Positions 27,978-37,917 are shown, counted from the first letter of the stretch. The stretch is 64,000 nt of DNA from Oceanobacillus chungangensis (GCF_003369565.1 NZ_PIOD01000001.1:124001-188000), one strand, 5' to 3'. Numbers and translations are program-made. The notes: generated by a model from the sequence alone, not told the origin.

Positions 27978-28214
27978 AAAAGTTAAAAATGGTATGGGTT
28001 AAAAATTTTTGTTGAAAGTTAGAAAAATAAAGCAAAATAGACGAAAAAATTGTATACTATAGTGGTGCTTCATCTTAATAATATCAACTTGCTTTTATTG
28101 TTAGCAACACTGCATCATCCTATGATTAGTAAAATTTGATAAAACAAGAAGTATTTATAACGAAGAAAATCAAGAGTTTCACGATTAAACCTCAAAAATA
28201 GGATGGAGAGAATA

Positions 28215-28748
28215 ATGAACAACGGATATTCACAATCAACGAAGCGTATTTGGCTAAAAAAGGGGTTAGTAACCGTACTCGTTATTGCTTTTGCTTGTTT
28301 AATTTACGCTATATTTTTATATAATGATCTATATGAGAGTAAAATTGAGGGATTTGCTGAAACGGAAAAGCAAATTTTAGCACAGACTGCAATAATCGAA
28401 GTTGATAAAATTGAACGATACAATGGTGAAAGTCCTTACCATGTAGTGCATGGTAAGAATGAAGACAATGAAGAGAAAATAATTTTCTATCCATTGATTG
28501 GGAATGAGAAAAATCTAACAACTATTAATAAAGCAGATATAATCTCAGAACAGCAAATATTAAATGCTTGGCAAAATCAATGCAGCCAATGTCAATTAGT
28601 ACATATTTCTCCAGCATTGATGGAACAAGAACCATTGTGGGAGATCGCTTATTATAAAGATAACAAATCAAAATATGTATTGGACTATTTATCGATGGAT
28701 GATGCAAGTCGCAAAGAACAACTTCAATTCTCAAAGCTTTTAAAATAA
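28215..28748 (+). CDS. ypmB: YpmB family protein (DUF5590, PepSY-like)
   Basis: 177 residues from ATG 28215 after GGAGAG. One N-terminal membrane helix (about 16-38, LVTVLVIAFACLIYAIFLY) anchors an extracytoplasmic domain with YNGESPYHVVHGKNEDNEEKIIFYP and the YYLDY-like C-terminal segment typical of YpmB. It lies between dinG and asnS as in B. subtilis, but the aspartate aminotransferase gene aspB that normally separates ypmB from asnS is absent. The function is not known. Confidence 0.85.
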   Translation: MNNGYSQSTKRIWLKKGLVTVLVIAFACLIYAIFLYNDLYESKIEGFAETEKQILAQTAIIEVDKIERYNGESPYHVVHGKNEDNEEKIIFYPLIGNEKNLTTINKADIISEQQILNAWQNQCSQCQLVHISPALMEQEPLWEIAYYKDNKSKYVLDYLSMDDASRKEQLQFSKLLK

Positions 28749-28959
28749 CGTGATGGAATTAGGTGCAGACAGCAGCAAGAGAGTAGCTTGAATTTAAGGG
28801 AATTCATGGTATTTCATTTCTAATGATGTATAATATACAAGAACTCAGAAGATATAAGAGAACAAAATACACACAGAATCAGCTATAAATAAGTGTTTTA
28901 TCATTATTTAGACGATTCATCTCTAATCATTAATTTTAGTTTTACGGAGGTAATATTTT

Positions 28960-30252
28960 ATGAAAACAACTATTTCACAAGTAGCAAATCATCTAGAAAA
29001 AACCGTTACAATTGGAGCGTGGCTAAGTAACAAACGTTCAAGCGGAAAAATTGCATTCCTTCAGTTACGCGATGGTACTGGATTTATGCAAGGTGTCGTT
29101 GTGAAGAGTGATGTATTGGAAGAAACTTTCCAAATTGCAAAAGGGTTAACACAGGAAACATCCATTTATGTGACAGGGAAAATTGTTGAAGATACAAGAT
29201 CAAAATTTGGCTATGAAATGCAAGTATCAAATATCGAAGTTATTCATGAATCACATGATTATCCAATTACACCAAAGGAGCATGGAATCGAATTTCTAAT
29301 GGATCATCGCCACCTATGGTTACGTTCTAAAAAGCAGCATGCGGTGATGAAAATTCGTAATGAGATCATTCGCTCTACCTATAATTTCTTTAACGAAAAT
29401 GGCTATGTAAAAATTGACCCACCAATACTGACAGGATCATCAGCAGAAGGGACAACAGAGCTATTCCACACGAAGTATTTCGAAGAAGAAGCATATTTAT
29501 CACAAAGTGGTCAATTATATATGGAAGCTGCTGCAATGGCATTTGGCAAGGTGTTTTCTTTTGGCCCAACATTCCGCGCCGAAAAATCGAAGACACGTCG
29601 TCATTTGATTGAGTTTTGGATGATTGAGCCAGAAATGGCGTTTGTTACGCATGAAGAAAGCTTAGAAATTCAAGAAAACTATGTAAGTTATATTGTGAAA
29701 TCTGTTCTTGATAACTGTCAGTTAGAATTAGATATATTAGAGCGAGATGTAACGAAACTAGAAAAAATTACTGCTCCATTCCCTAGAATCTCTTATGATG
29801 ATGCAATTTCATTGTTGAAAGAGAAAGGATTTACAGATATCGAGTGGGGTGAAGATTTCGGTGCACCGCATGAAACTGCAATTGCTGAAGACTTTGACAA
29901 GCCTGTATTTATTACAAATTATCCTTCTGACATCAAAGCTTTCTATATGAAGCCAGTCGCTGACAGACCTGAGGTTGTATTATGTGCTGATTTAATTGCA
30001 CCTGAAGGTTATGGTGAAATCATTGGCGGTTCACAACGTATCGATGATTTAGATCTAATGAAGGAACGTTATGAGCAACACGGATTAACTGGGCCTGAAT
30101 ACGAGTGGTATTTAGAGCTTAGAAAGTATGGTAGTGTGCCACACTCAGGATTTGGACTAGGATTAGAACGGACAGTAGCATGGATATCTGGTGTCGATCA
30201 TGTTCGAGAAACAATTCCATTCCCACGTTTATTAAATCGACTATATCCTTGA
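28960..30252 (+). CDS. asnS: Asparaginyl-tRNA synthetase
   Basis: A class IIb synthetase that charges tRNA-Asn. It has 430 residues. An N-terminal OB-fold anticodon domain ([32 protein letters not shown]) precedes the catalytic core with [17 protein letters not shown], motif 2 [27 protein letters not shown], and motif 3 [15 protein letters not shown] near the C-terminus. The start follows ACGGAGG. A TATAAT at about 28830 may be part of its promoter. No T-box signature (GGGTGGNACCGCG) is in the 210-base leader. Confidence 0.97.
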   Translation: MKTTISQVANHLEKTVTIGAWLSNKRSSGKIAFLQLRDGTGFMQGVVVKSDVLEETFQIAKGLTQETSIYVTGKIVEDTRSKFGYEMQVSNIEVIHESHDYPITPKEHGIEFLMDHRHLWLRSKKQHAVMKIRNEIIRSTYNFFNENGYVKIDPPILTGSSAEGTTELFHTKYFEEEAYLSQSGQLYMEAAAMAFGKVFSFGPTFRAEKSKTRRHLIEFWMIEPEMAFVTHEESLEIQENYVSYIVKSVLDNCQLELDILERDVTKLEKITAPFPRISYDDAISLLKEKGFTDIEWGEDFGAPHETAIAEDFDKPVFITNYPSDIKAFYMKPVADRPEVVLCADLIAPEGYGEIIGGSQRIDDLDLMKERYEQHGLTGPEYEWYLELRKYGSVPHSGFGLGLERTVAWISGVDHVRETIPFPRLLNRLYP

Positions 30253-30311
30253 TTTTATTCAAAGGCTTCGACTTTACTATGTCTTAAAGGACAGTTTTAA
30301 TCAACATATGC

Positions 30312-30355
30312 AAATAAAATCCCTTGTTAAGTATTCGCAAGGGATTTTATTTTTG
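30312..30355 (+). terminator. asnS terminator
   Basis: The long stem AAATAAAATCCCTTG/CAAGGGATTTTATTT is followed by TTGG; loop TTAAGTATTCG. Confidence 0.88.
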
Positions 30356-30475
30356 GTAATTAAGAGAGTAAATTCTTTCTTACTACATAAGTGCAAGTAA
30401 GGTGTCACCGAAAGACTTGGTGACTACCAAGTTTTTTAAAGTACATGCTATACTTATAATGAGGTGTTAAAATAT

Positions 30476-31153
30476 ATGTCAAATTCAATACCATTTCAAA
30501 AAATATTATTAAACCAATTACCAATCCCCATTAAACTGCTAACAAGCTATCATTCGCTTGGTTTAGATGAGCGGGAAGTTATGGTTATCATCCACTTATT
30601 GCGATATCTTCAAGAAAACAATGATTTTCCAACGCCATTTGAGCTTGCAGAACAGATGACAATTTCTGAGAAGGATTGTGCGAACATTCTTCGTAAGCTT
30701 ATTCAAAATGATTTTCTTGCAATTGAACAACAAAAGAATGAGGAGCAGCAACTAAGTGAATCGTATTTACTCGATCCACTTTGGGAGAAGCTATATTCTC
30801 CACTTCCTGTCCAAGAAGAACAAACAGTGGGGACAATTTTCATTTTGTTCGAGCAGGAATTTGGTAGACCACTATCACCTTTCGAAATCGAAACAATTAA
30901 TGCATGGTTAGATGAAGATGAAATTGCACCAGCACTTATAAAAGCAGGCTTGCGTGAATCGGTATTAATGGGCAAGTTAAATTTCAAATATATTGACCGT
31001 ATTCTTAGGGAATGGAAGAAGAAGGGGATTCATTCCGTCGAGCAAGCTCGTGATGCTAGCAAAAACTTCCACAACAAACAAGTAATAAAACAAGATAACC
31101 AACAAAAGAGGGATACTTCCTTTTATTATAACTGGTTAGAAGGGGAAGAATAG
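30476..31153 (+). CDS. dnaD: DNA replication initiation protein DnaD
   Basis: DnaD remodels DNA and helps load the replicative helicase at oriC and at PriA-marked forks. It has 225 residues from ATG 30476, since GAGGTG is upstream; GTG 30464 lies within that site. The N-terminal winged-helix domain (LLTSYHSLGLDEREVMVIIHLLRYLQ) is followed by the C-terminal DnaD/DnaB domain (LFEQEFGRPLSPFEIETINAWLDE near 130, and ILREWKKKGI with the conserved YxxxILxxW). It runs directly into nth (4-base gap). Confidence 0.95.
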   Translation: MSNSIPFQKILLNQLPIPIKLLTSYHSLGLDEREVMVIIHLLRYLQENNDFPTPFELAEQMTISEKDCANILRKLIQNDFLAIEQQKNEEQQLSESYLLDPLWEKLYSPLPVQEEQTVGTIFILFEQEFGRPLSPFEIETINAWLDEDEIAPALIKAGLRESVLMGKLNFKYIDRILREWKKKGIHSVEQARDASKNFHNKQVIKQDNQQKRDTSFYYNWLEGEE

Positions 31154-31157
31154 AAAC

Positions 31158-31808
31158 ATGTTAAATAAAAAGCAAATCCGATATTGTCTAGATGTTATGG
31201 CTGAGATGTTTCCAGATGCGAAGGGCGAATTAATACATTCCAATCCATTTGAACTGGTCATTGCCGTTTTATTATCTGCTCAATGTACAGATAAGCTTGT
31301 AAATAAAGTAACTGCTGATTTATTCCTTAAATACAAAGAACCAGAGGATTATTTAGCGGTACCTTTAGAAGAATTACAGCAAGATATTCGATCGATTGGA
31401 CTTTACAGAACAAAAGCTAAGAACATCCAGAAGCTTTGCCAATCATTGATTAATGATTTTGATGGAGAGGTTCCAAGAACGATAAAAGAATTAATGACGC
31501 TTGCCGGTGTTGGAAAAAAAACAGCAAACGTTGTTGCTTCCATAGCGTTTGATGAACCAGCAATAGCTGTTGATACACATGTTGAAAGGGTTTCAAAAAG
31601 ATTGGGAATCTGCAGATGGAAGGATTCCGTAATAGAGGTAGAAGAAACATTAATGCGTAAAGTACCTCGCGAAGAATGGAGTGTAACACACCACAGGATG
31701 ATTTTCTTTGGCAGATACCACTGCAAAGCTAGAAACCCTAATTGTCTTGAATGCCCATTACTCGAGTTATGTAGAGAAGGAAAGAAACGAGTGAAGGATG
31801 TAAAATAA
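31158..31808 (+). CDS. nth: Endonuclease III
   Basis: A bifunctional DNA glycosylase/AP lyase for oxidised pyrimidines. It has 216 residues. The helix-hairpin-helix LAGVGKKTANVV with catalytic Lys is near residue 118, the catalytic Asp is in AVDTHVERVSKRLG near 140, and the C-terminal 4Fe-4S ligands are spaced C-x6-C-x2-C-x5-C (CKARNPNCLECPLLELC). It is in an operon with dnaD. In B. subtilis ypoC follows; here a terminator does. Confidence 0.97.
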   Translation: MLNKKQIRYCLDVMAEMFPDAKGELIHSNPFELVIAVLLSAQCTDKLVNKVTADLFLKYKEPEDYLAVPLEELQQDIRSIGLYRTKAKNIQKLCQSLINDFDGEVPRTIKELMTLAGVGKKTANVVASIAFDEPAIAVDTHVERVSKRLGICRWKDSVIEVEETLMRKVPREEWSVTHHRMIFFGRYHCKARNPNCLECPLLELCREGKKRVKDVK

Positions 31809-31817
31809 ATGATTAAG

Positions 31818-31857
31818 AAAATGAGGTAACCTCCATTTCGAAGGTTACCTCATTTTC
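31818..31857. terminator. Bidirectional terminator between nth and ponA
   Basis: A 14-base stem, AAAATGAGGTAACC/GGTTACCTCATTTT, with flanking A/T tracts on both sides between convergent genes. Confidence 0.85.
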
Positions 31858-31883
31858 CGCTTGTAAAAGCGATTATTCTATTA

Positions 31884-34673
31884 TCACTCTGTATTTGTTT
31901 CTGTATCCTCTTGGCCATTATCAGGATTGTTTTCTTGCTCCGTTTCCTGGTCTGGATTAGGCTCTGGCTCTGTGTCTGGTTCCGGCTCAGGTTCTTGATC
32001 GGGCTCTGGTTCATTTCCAGGTTCTGGCTCATTTCCAGGTTCTGGATTAGTGTCAGGATTAGTGTTTTCATCGGTATTAGGGATAGTCAAAGATGTACTC
32101 TCTGTAATACCTCTTACACCTTCATTCGCACCATTTTTGCCAATTGGTGTTACTGTAATCGTATAGCTCTGTCCTGGTGAACCACCGCTTATTTCAATTC
32201 CTTTCGAATCCACTGTTTGTACTTGACCATTAACAGAGACTTCGTATGCGGCAGGAGGGCCATTGTAATCCCAAGAAACATCGATAATTGAGCTTTCTTC
32301 GATATACTCTGCGGATAATCCAGAAACCCCAGGAAGCTCTTCTTCCTGCTCGCCCTTTGTCTTCACTGATGCTGTTGCAGGTTTACTAGTAGATGTGCCA
32401 TCATTCACTACTACTTCAATAACGTACTCTGCGTCAGGCTCAACTTCTGTTATTTCAATTGATTTATCCTCTGTTGATGAAAGGTTTTGTTTTTCGCCAC
32501 CGTTTATAGCAGCACTTACGTCGAATGTTACATCATCTTCAGAATTATATTGCCAATCAACACGGATCACATTTGCAGCTTCATCATAAGTTGCTTTTAA
32601 TCCGCTGACAGGATCAATTTCATCAAATTTCTTAGATGTCTTAGTTGGCTCAGTTCCTTTAACAAATAACTCAGTTATGATTTGCGAAGATGGAGTGTAT
32701 TTGCTTGGTAATGTTGCAGGATTAGAGCCATTTTCAACTGCAACTTCTACAACAGAATTTGGTTTTGCAAAATCTGCTGTATCGATTCCTTGTGAAATAG
32801 TTTCCATCGTATTTTTGAATAGGGCATGCGAGATTTCTGTATCAGGCATTACATCCCGTTTTCCTTCATCATCTGTATAACCACCAGTCCAAACGGCCAT
32901 TGTATAGTTTGTCGTATAGCCAGCTAACCAAGAATCTGGACTGCCAGGTTTATCTTTTAAGTTAGTTGTTCCTGTTTTAGCGGCTAATGGTAAGCCTGGA
33001 ACATTCGCTTTATAACCAACACCTTCTGTTACTGAAGTCTTAAGCATGTCTGTGATCATGTATGCTGTATAATCAGACATTACAGCTTCAGGTTCTGGTA
33101 CAAGTTCTACTACACGTCCATCAGGGAATTCAACCTTTGTAACGGCATAGGGTTCATTATAAATTCCTTCATTACCGAATGCACGGTATGCTCCTGCTAA
33201 TTGAAGAGGGCTTACCTGCGCTTCCGCTCCACCAATTGCATCCGTCAATTGAACCTGATCTTTAGGAAAAGTGATTCCTAACCCTTTAGCAAAGGTTTTC
33301 GCGTTTTCTCTGCCAACTTCTTCAAATATTTTTACTGCTGGAACGTTTAGAGATTGACTTAAAGCATATCTTGCAGTAATCCATCCGGAATATTTACGGT
33401 TCCAGTTATTGATAGTCCCACCGTCAGTTCCGGCTATTTCATATGGTTTATCATCATTAATTAGATGATAGGTCGACATTTTATCATATTCTATCGCAGG
33501 ACCATAATCAAGTATTGGCTTAATTGTTGAGCCAGGTTGGTAAGTGCCCTGTGTTGCATAGTTATAACCCCAATTACCATCGTTATTTCTGCTGCCGCCG
33601 ATTGCTTTGATTGCACCATTTTTCGTATCAAGGATGACCATTCCAGCCTTCATTTCATCATCTGGATATGGAATAGGGTTCTCCGCACTGTCTGTTAATA
33701 AAAATTCTACATGGTCCTGGATGCTTGGATCTAATGTCGTGTAGACTTTTAGTCCATCAGAGAAAATGTCTGCACCATCTACTTTTTCTTTTACTTCTTT
33801 TTCTACTTGTTGAAGAAATGCTTCATATGGTGTTGAATCAGGCTGTGTTTCAACAAGCATGGAAGGAATATCAACTTCTCTTGCTTCATCAGCCTGTGCT
33901 TGCGTTATTTTACCGTGTCTAACCATCAGTTTTAATACAGTATCCATTCTGCCCTCTGTTAAATCGGGGTTTTGGAAAGGATTATATGCTGTTGGCCTTT
34001 GCGGCAACCCAGCGAGTATGGCAGCCTGTGGCAGTGTTAGATCATGTAAATCGGTAACTCCAAAGTAGGTTTCCGCTGCTTGTCCAACACCCCATGCTCC
34101 TGCACCATAGAATATTTTATTTAAATACATTTCTAAAATTTCTTCTTTAGAATACTGACGTTCCAATTTCAATGCTAACCATTGTTCCTGTACTTTCAGT
34201 TTTAATTCCTTTTCTGGTGATAAAAATGATTTCTCTACAACTTGCTGTGTAATCGTACTTGCGCCCTGTGAGCCGAAACCATTCGAAAAATTGGCAAGAA
34301 TGGCACCACCGATTCGTCTAAGATCAATGCCGTGGTGTTCAAAGAATCTTACATCTTCTGTTGCTGTGACTGCATCAATTAATACCTGTGGCAAATCTTC
34401 ATAATTAATTTTTTTACGATTTTGTGCACCAAGTACTGCGAATTCATCGCCATTCTGATCTAGAAACGATGATGAAAACGGATCTGATAATTGAGCTGTA
34501 TCAATGTCTGGTGCAGTTGCAATCCAGTAAGTGAATAACCCACCAACACCAATTCCAATTGCTAAAACGATAATAAATCCTATTAATAAAATTCTCTTCC
34601 AAATTGGTTTCTTTCTATTTTTTTTCTTCTTTTGTTGTCGTCTTGCTGTGCGAGTTTGGCCATTTTCTGCCAT
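31884..34673 (-). CDS. ponA: Class A penicillin-binding protein 1
   Basis: A bifunctional peptidoglycan glycosyltransferase/transpeptidase. It has 929 residues. A cytoplasmic basic tail and one membrane helix (about 27-50) precede the GT51 domain (TEDVRFFEHHGID, catalytic Glu106; GASTITQQ near 138). The transpeptidase follows with Ser382 in STIK, SLN near 441 and KTG at 566-568. Two fibronectin-III-like domains (about 690-860) and an acidic Pro-Glu tail follow. B. subtilis PBP1 also has a C-terminal extension. The start follows GGAGGTG. It overlaps no gene and is likely transcribed with recU upstream. Confidence 0.96.
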   Translation of the reverse strand: MAENGQTRTARRQQKKKKNRKKPIWKRILLIGFIIVLAIGIGVGGLFTYWIATAPDIDTAQLSDPFSSSFLDQNGDEFAVLGAQNRKKINYEDLPQVLIDAVTATEDVRFFEHHGIDLRRIGGAILANFSNGFGSQGASTITQQVVEKSFLSPEKELKLKVQEQWLALKLERQYSKEEILEMYLNKIFYGAGAWGVGQAAETYFGVTDLHDLTLPQAAILAGLPQRPTAYNPFQNPDLTEGRMDTVLKLMVRHGKITQAQADEAREVDIPSMLVETQPDSTPYEAFLQQVEKEVKEKVDGADIFSDGLKVYTTLDPSIQDHVEFLLTDSAENPIPYPDDEMKAGMVILDTKNGAIKAIGGSRNNDGNWGYNYATQGTYQPGSTIKPILDYGPAIEYDKMSTYHLINDDKPYEIAGTDGGTINNWNRKYSGWITARYALSQSLNVPAVKIFEEVGRENAKTFAKGLGITFPKDQVQLTDAIGGAEAQVSPLQLAGAYRAFGNEGIYNEPYAVTKVEFPDGRVVELVPEPEAVMSDYTAYMITDMLKTSVTEGVGYKANVPGLPLAAKTGTTNLKDKPGSPDSWLAGYTTNYTMAVWTGGYTDDEGKRDVMPDTEISHALFKNTMETISQGIDTADFAKPNSVVEVAVENGSNPATLPSKYTPSSQIITELFVKGTEPTKTSKKFDEIDPVSGLKATYDEAANVIRVDWQYNSEDDVTFDVSAAINGGEKQNLSSTEDKSIEITEVEPDAEYVIEVVVNDGTSTSKPATASVKTKGEQEEELPGVSGLSAEYIEESSIIDVSWDYNGPPAAYEVSVNGQVQTVDSKGIEISGGSPGQSYTITVTPIGKNGANEGVRGITESTSLTIPNTDENTNPDTNPEPGNEPEPGNEPEPDQEPEPEPDTEPEPNPDQETEQENNPDNGQEDTETNTE
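31940..32045 (-). repeat. Pro-Glu coding tandem repeat in the ponA tail
   Basis: The ponA 3' end encodes EPEPGN-type units (EPGNEPEPGNEPEPDQEPEP). Two 18-base units are nearly exact and the rest are degenerate GAA-CCA/GAG-CCA runs. Such a tract may vary in length between strains. Confidence 0.75.
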
Positions 34674-34691
34674 AGCTCTACACCTCCATCT

Positions 34692-35282
34692 CTAAAAGTA
34701 AAGCTTATCAATAATTGATAAATAATCTATTCTTGCCTGATATTGTAAGGGGATATGAAAACCATCCTGCTTTATTGTTTCATATGGGATTGATTTTCTC
34801 CCACCATTTAACATATCTTGCCAATAGCGAAGCAGTTTTTCCGCTTGCATGTAATAGGTTTCGTCATGGGCAGCAAAGCGAATGAGTAAGAAGCAAATTC
34901 CTTCGTGCTCAACAATTTTCTTCATATGATTAATTTGATGGTCATGAACATTTGCCAATGGGAAAATTGTTTTATTCTTTGTTTCCTTCGCTTCAAAATC
35001 AATATATTTCCCTCGATATAGGCCATTATAATCGGTTGTTGAAGCTTGTTTAAAATAGGCTTCCGTAATAACAGCTGCACTTCGTCTTGGATAATGTACC
35101 TTCACAATTTGGACTGGTGTTGGTTTCTTATGAATGACGGCACGATCAATATCCAAGTAGAACTGATTCGTAGTATTTATATCGTCCTCTAATGACATTC
35201 CTCGATTACTGAATGTATTATTCGATTGCCAGGACGATGCCTGTTTTGATATGATCTTCTTTTGTCCATTCGGATAATTCAT
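34692..35282 (-). CDS. recU: Holliday junction resolvase RecU
   Basis: RecU cleaves Holliday junctions and acts with RecA and RuvAB. I start it at the ATG at 35280-35282 (MNYPNGQKK, 196 residues) because GGAGGAAGAG precedes it; the open frame runs further upstream without support. [33 protein letters not shown] and the nuclease core [19 protein letters not shown] (D, E, K metal site) are visible. It lies 18 bases upstream of ponA, the B. subtilis arrangement. Confidence 0.96.
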   Translation of the reverse strand: MNYPNGQKKIISKQASSWQSNNTFSNRGMSLEDDINTTNQFYLDIDRAVIHKKPTPVQIVKVHYPRRSAAVITEAYFKQASTTDYNGLYRGKYIDFEAKETKNKTIFPLANVHDHQINHMKKIVEHEGICFLLIRFAAHDETYYMQAEKLLRYWQDMLNGGRKSIPYETIKQDGFHIPLQYQARIDYLSIIDKLYF

Positions 35283-35339
35283 CTCTCTTCCTCCTAGCAT
35301 ACATATCATATCAAAAATACGATTCATTACATTATACAT

Positions 35340-35484
35340 TATATAACAAAGTGAATAAAATCACATATTTGAACATTACATGACGATTGTTTTCTTTAAA
35401 AATAGGTCTATCGCACTGGAAGTACACAACATTCTTCTCAGACAACTCCCTGTTGCGAGTATCTACGTAAACTTTTTGTGAACA
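35340..35484. other. Short gap upstream of recU
   Basis: AT-rich bases between the divergent-side elements. It contains no frame of note and probably carries the recU-ponA promoter. Confidence 0.4.
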
Positions 35485-35525
35485 TAAAAAAGGATTTGCT
35501 GATTAGTAGCAGCAAATCCTTTTTT
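35485..35525. terminator. Terminator of the small minus-strand gene
   Basis: A 16-base stem, AAAAAAGGATTTGCTG/CAGCAAATCCTTTTTT, with loop ATTAGTAG, just downstream of the 34-residue frame at 35552-35656. Confidence 0.8.
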
Positions 35526-35551
35526 GAAAAGACTAATTGAAGCATGTTGAT

Positions 35552-35656
35552 TTAAGTTGAGGGGCGATTTGGACCATTTAATTTTTTATCACCAATAATC
35601 GCTGAATTAGATTTATTTCTTTCTTGTTTCTTTAATTGATTCTTCTTTTGTTTCAA
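35552..35656 (-). CDS. 34-residue basic peptide, unknown
   Basis: Starts at TTG (35654-35656), eight bases after a perfect AAGGAGG on the minus strand, and reads MKQKKNQLKKQERNKSNS..., ending LNGPNRPST. It is highly basic at the N-terminus with a Pro-rich end. A strong terminator follows, so it looks like a complete one-gene unit. I recall comparably small basic proteins among spore-specific genes of Bacillaceae, but I do not recognise a named family. The evidence is the start site, terminator and compact composition. Confidence 0.6.
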   Translation of the reverse strand: MKQKKNQLKKQERNKSNSAIIGDKKLNGPNRPST

Positions 35657-35813
35657 TTTTGTAACCTCCTTTTACTATTATTATGTCTTAATATAGGAAA
35701 ATCATAAGTACCTACACTTGTTTTGTATATAATGTTCTAGTTTTGTCGAACGTGAAGGAGTATTTATATTTTCCTCGAAATACTAAATAACTAAATTGAA
35801 TGAGGTGGGACTT

Positions 35814-36026
35814 ATGTATGCCATTAAAGAATTGGATTCCTTCGTCAATGGTGTTAATAAAGAGGATGTTGAGTCATCAGTAGAACATCTATTGGATCAG
35901 CTAAGAAGAATCGATCAGAAGCTAAGGTTGAAAGTGGAAAATGAAATTAAGCATAATTTTCACCAACAGCAAGAATTCGTTCTAGCTGCAGATGCTATTG
36001 TAATTCAAATAATTAATAACAGATAA
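35814..36026 (+). CDS. Small hypothetical protein upstream of yppE
   Basis: 70 residues from ATG 35814 (MYAIKELDSFVNGVN), preceded by GAGGTGG at good spacing; an upstream in-frame start at 35796 falls before that site. The protein is helical, rich in Glu, Gln and Lys, with no membrane segment. It sits where B. subtilis has small ypp genes, but I do not recognise the family. Confidence 0.65.
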   Translation: MYAIKELDSFVNGVNKEDVESSVEHLLDQLRRIDQKLRLKVENEIKHNFHQQQEFVLAADAIVIQIINNR

Positions 36027-36102
36027 CTTAACGCATTCACATTATAATATGATAAAGTAGAGGGAAAGGACTATTTTTAAATAGAAGAAGGCGGAATACA
36101 TC

Positions 36103-36450
36103 ATGGAATTATCAAAGCAAACAGAAACGCTTAGAGAGTATCTTTATAATTTACGAGACAAATTCGAGCACAGTACTCCACCAGAAAATGTGAAGGATCG
36201 TAGTTTCTTTGAAAAGGTAAAAGAGGAGACGACACCAATCTATGATCTGATTGCAACCTGGGAAGAGGACGCACTGCAAACGGTTAAAGAGAAAAAGATC
36301 ACAGTTCATCCACAACAAGTCATTTCTACTAGGGAAAATATGGAGTTACTTATCATGCATAGCTATTATAAGGATGCTAGAAGAAAACGTTATATGGAAT
36401 TATATAATTCAGTACTTTATATTTATGATCAAGTAATTCGAGACTTATAA
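36103..36450 (+). CDS. yppE: YppE family protein (DUF1798)
   Basis: 115 residues. LREYLYNLRDKFEHSTPPENVKDRSFFEKVKEETTPIYDLI near the N-terminus and the C-terminal HSYYKDARRKRYMELYNSVLYIYD are characteristic of YppE, a small helical-bundle cytoplasmic protein of unknown function. The start follows AAGGCGG. It occupies the same place relative to recU as in B. subtilis. Confidence 0.88.
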   Translation: MELSKQTETLREYLYNLRDKFEHSTPPENVKDRSFFEKVKEETTPIYDLIATWEEDALQTVKEKKITVHPQQVISTRENMELLIMHSYYKDARRKRYMELYNSVLYIYDQVIRDL

Positions 36451-36497
36451 ACCTCTCTTTGCTTTACAATTGTTCATTAATTTCTTATAATTTATAG

Positions 36498-36926
<429 letters not shown>

Positions 36927-36958
36927 ATCAGGCAGGGGTAATGCTAATGAGCTTACAT

Positions 36959-36988
36959 TGGAGACTGATTTTCAGTTTCCTTTTTTTA
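36959..36988 (+). terminator. cdd terminator
   Basis: GGAGACTGA/TCAGTTTCC stem followed by seven T residues. Confidence 0.8.
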
Positions 36989-37081
36989 ATGGTATAATAA
37001 AATGAGAAATAATGCTTGAATTATAGACTAAATTGAATAATCGATGAATATGGAAAAGTGAATATGATGAGGTGAGAGATG

Positions 37082-37393
37082 ATGAGTAAACGCGCACAAT
37101 TAAATGGCAAGGCAATTCTCGAAAAAGATTTTAAAACGACCATGAGAGGCTATAGTCAAGAAGAAGTAGATGAATTTCTGGATCTTATCATTCAAGACTA
37201 TGATGCGTTCAGTCAAGAAATAGTAAGATTACAGCAAGAAATCGATAGGCTGAAAAAGAGCACTCCAGAACAACAGCCAGTACGCACGAGAGCTGCCCAA
37301 CAAAATACACAAGTTAATTATGATGTATTGAAACGTTTATCAAATTTAGAAAAAGAAGTTTTCGGCAAGAAGTTTATTGAGGCAGACGAATAG
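37082..37393 (+). CDS. gpsB: Cell-division cycle protein GpsB
   Basis: GpsB is a DivIVA-like adaptor that shuttles PBP1 between side wall and septum. It has 103 residues. The N-terminal membrane-binding DivIVA domain reads [29 protein letters not shown], followed by a short coiled coil and the C-terminal trimerisation segment [17 protein letters not shown]. Two adjacent ATGs (37079, 37082) follow GAGGTGAG; spacing slightly favours the second. It is near ponA, whose product it regulates in B. subtilis, and just before rnpB. Confidence 0.96.
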   Translation: MSKRAQLNGKAILEKDFKTTMRGYSQEEVDEFLDLIIQDYDAFSQEIVRLQQEIDRLKKSTPEQQPVRTRAAQQNTQVNYDVLKRLSNLEKEVFGKKFIEADE

Positions 37394-37419
37394 GCCAAGT
37401 AGCATTTCGAAAAGAATGA

Positions 37420-37448
37420 TTGAAATAAAGCAATAAATATGATAGTAT
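37420..37448 (+). promoter_or_regulatory. rnpB promoter
   Basis: TTGAAA (37420-37425), a 17-base spacer and TAGTAT (37443-37448) are placed so that transcription would start at the 5' end of the RNase P RNA helix P1. Confidence 0.7.
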
Positions 37449-37455
37449 TATTTAG

Positions 37456-37855
37456 TGTTATTAAATACTCAGGTAATCGCTGCAGTTGATGCAGAGGAAA
37501 GTCCATGCTCACACAAACTGAGATGTTTGTAGTGTTCGTGCTTGATGAATTCATAAGTCAAGGTAACCAATACGGTTAACGGCAGGAAATATTCCTAAGT
37601 CCAATCGGATATGGAATATTATACTTGAAAGTGCCACAGTGACGGAGCTGGAATGGAAACATTTCAGGTGGAACGAGGTAAACCCCACGAGTGAGCAACC
37701 CAAATAATGGTAGGGGCATCCTTTAGTAGGGAATTCAACCGAAAGAGGGACAAGGAACTCCTTGTAGATAGATGATTACAACCTAAAGTACGAGGCTTGA
37801 CCACCGTTTGCAGTACGTAGGTACAGAACATGGCTTATCGAGTATTTAATCGGTC
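37456..37855 (+). ncRNA. rnpB: RNase P RNA, Bacillus type (class B)
   Basis: This is the catalytic RNA that trims tRNA 5' leaders. It is recognised from the conserved pieces GGTAATCGCTGCAG, GAGGAAAGTCCATGCTC, GTAGTGTTCGTGC, CGGCAGGAAA, GAAAGTGCCACAGTGACG, GGTAAACCCC and AGATAGATGATTAC. P1 closes with TTAAATACTC (37461-37470) pairing with GAGTATTTAA (37840-37849). The ends are estimated from P1. It is preceded by a promoter, followed by a terminator, and lies between gpsB and ypsC as in B. subtilis. Confidence 0.97.
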
Positions 37856-37872
37856 TCTAAATTAATTAATCG

Positions 37873-37917
37873 AACCTTTTTTATAGTAGATACTATGAGA
37901 AAGGTTTTTTTATTTTT
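37873..37917 (+). terminator. rnpB terminator
   Basis: AACCTTT...ATAGTAG/CTAT...AAAGGTT stem followed by TTTTTATTTTT. Confidence 0.85.

Larger units (their letters stand above)
27622..28214 (+). other. Intergenic region holding a repeat and an orphan hairpin
   Basis: 593 bases without a gene. It contains the second GC-rich dispersed repeat (about 27800-27900) and a minus-oriented hairpin (27941-27977). B. subtilis has ypmA here. I find no ypmA-like frame. Confidence 0.55.

Noticed and set aside
28749-28959. Possible T-box riboswitch before asnS
   Set aside because: The diagnostic GGGTGGNACCGCG core and terminator/antiterminator pair are absent.
31850-32071. 73-codon minus-strand frame in the ponA 3' end
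   Set aside because: It is a shifted reading of the Pro-Glu repeat tract in the true ponA frame.
31884-35282. ypoC between nth and ponA
   Set aside because: No frame is available; only the bidirectional terminator lies between nth and ponA.
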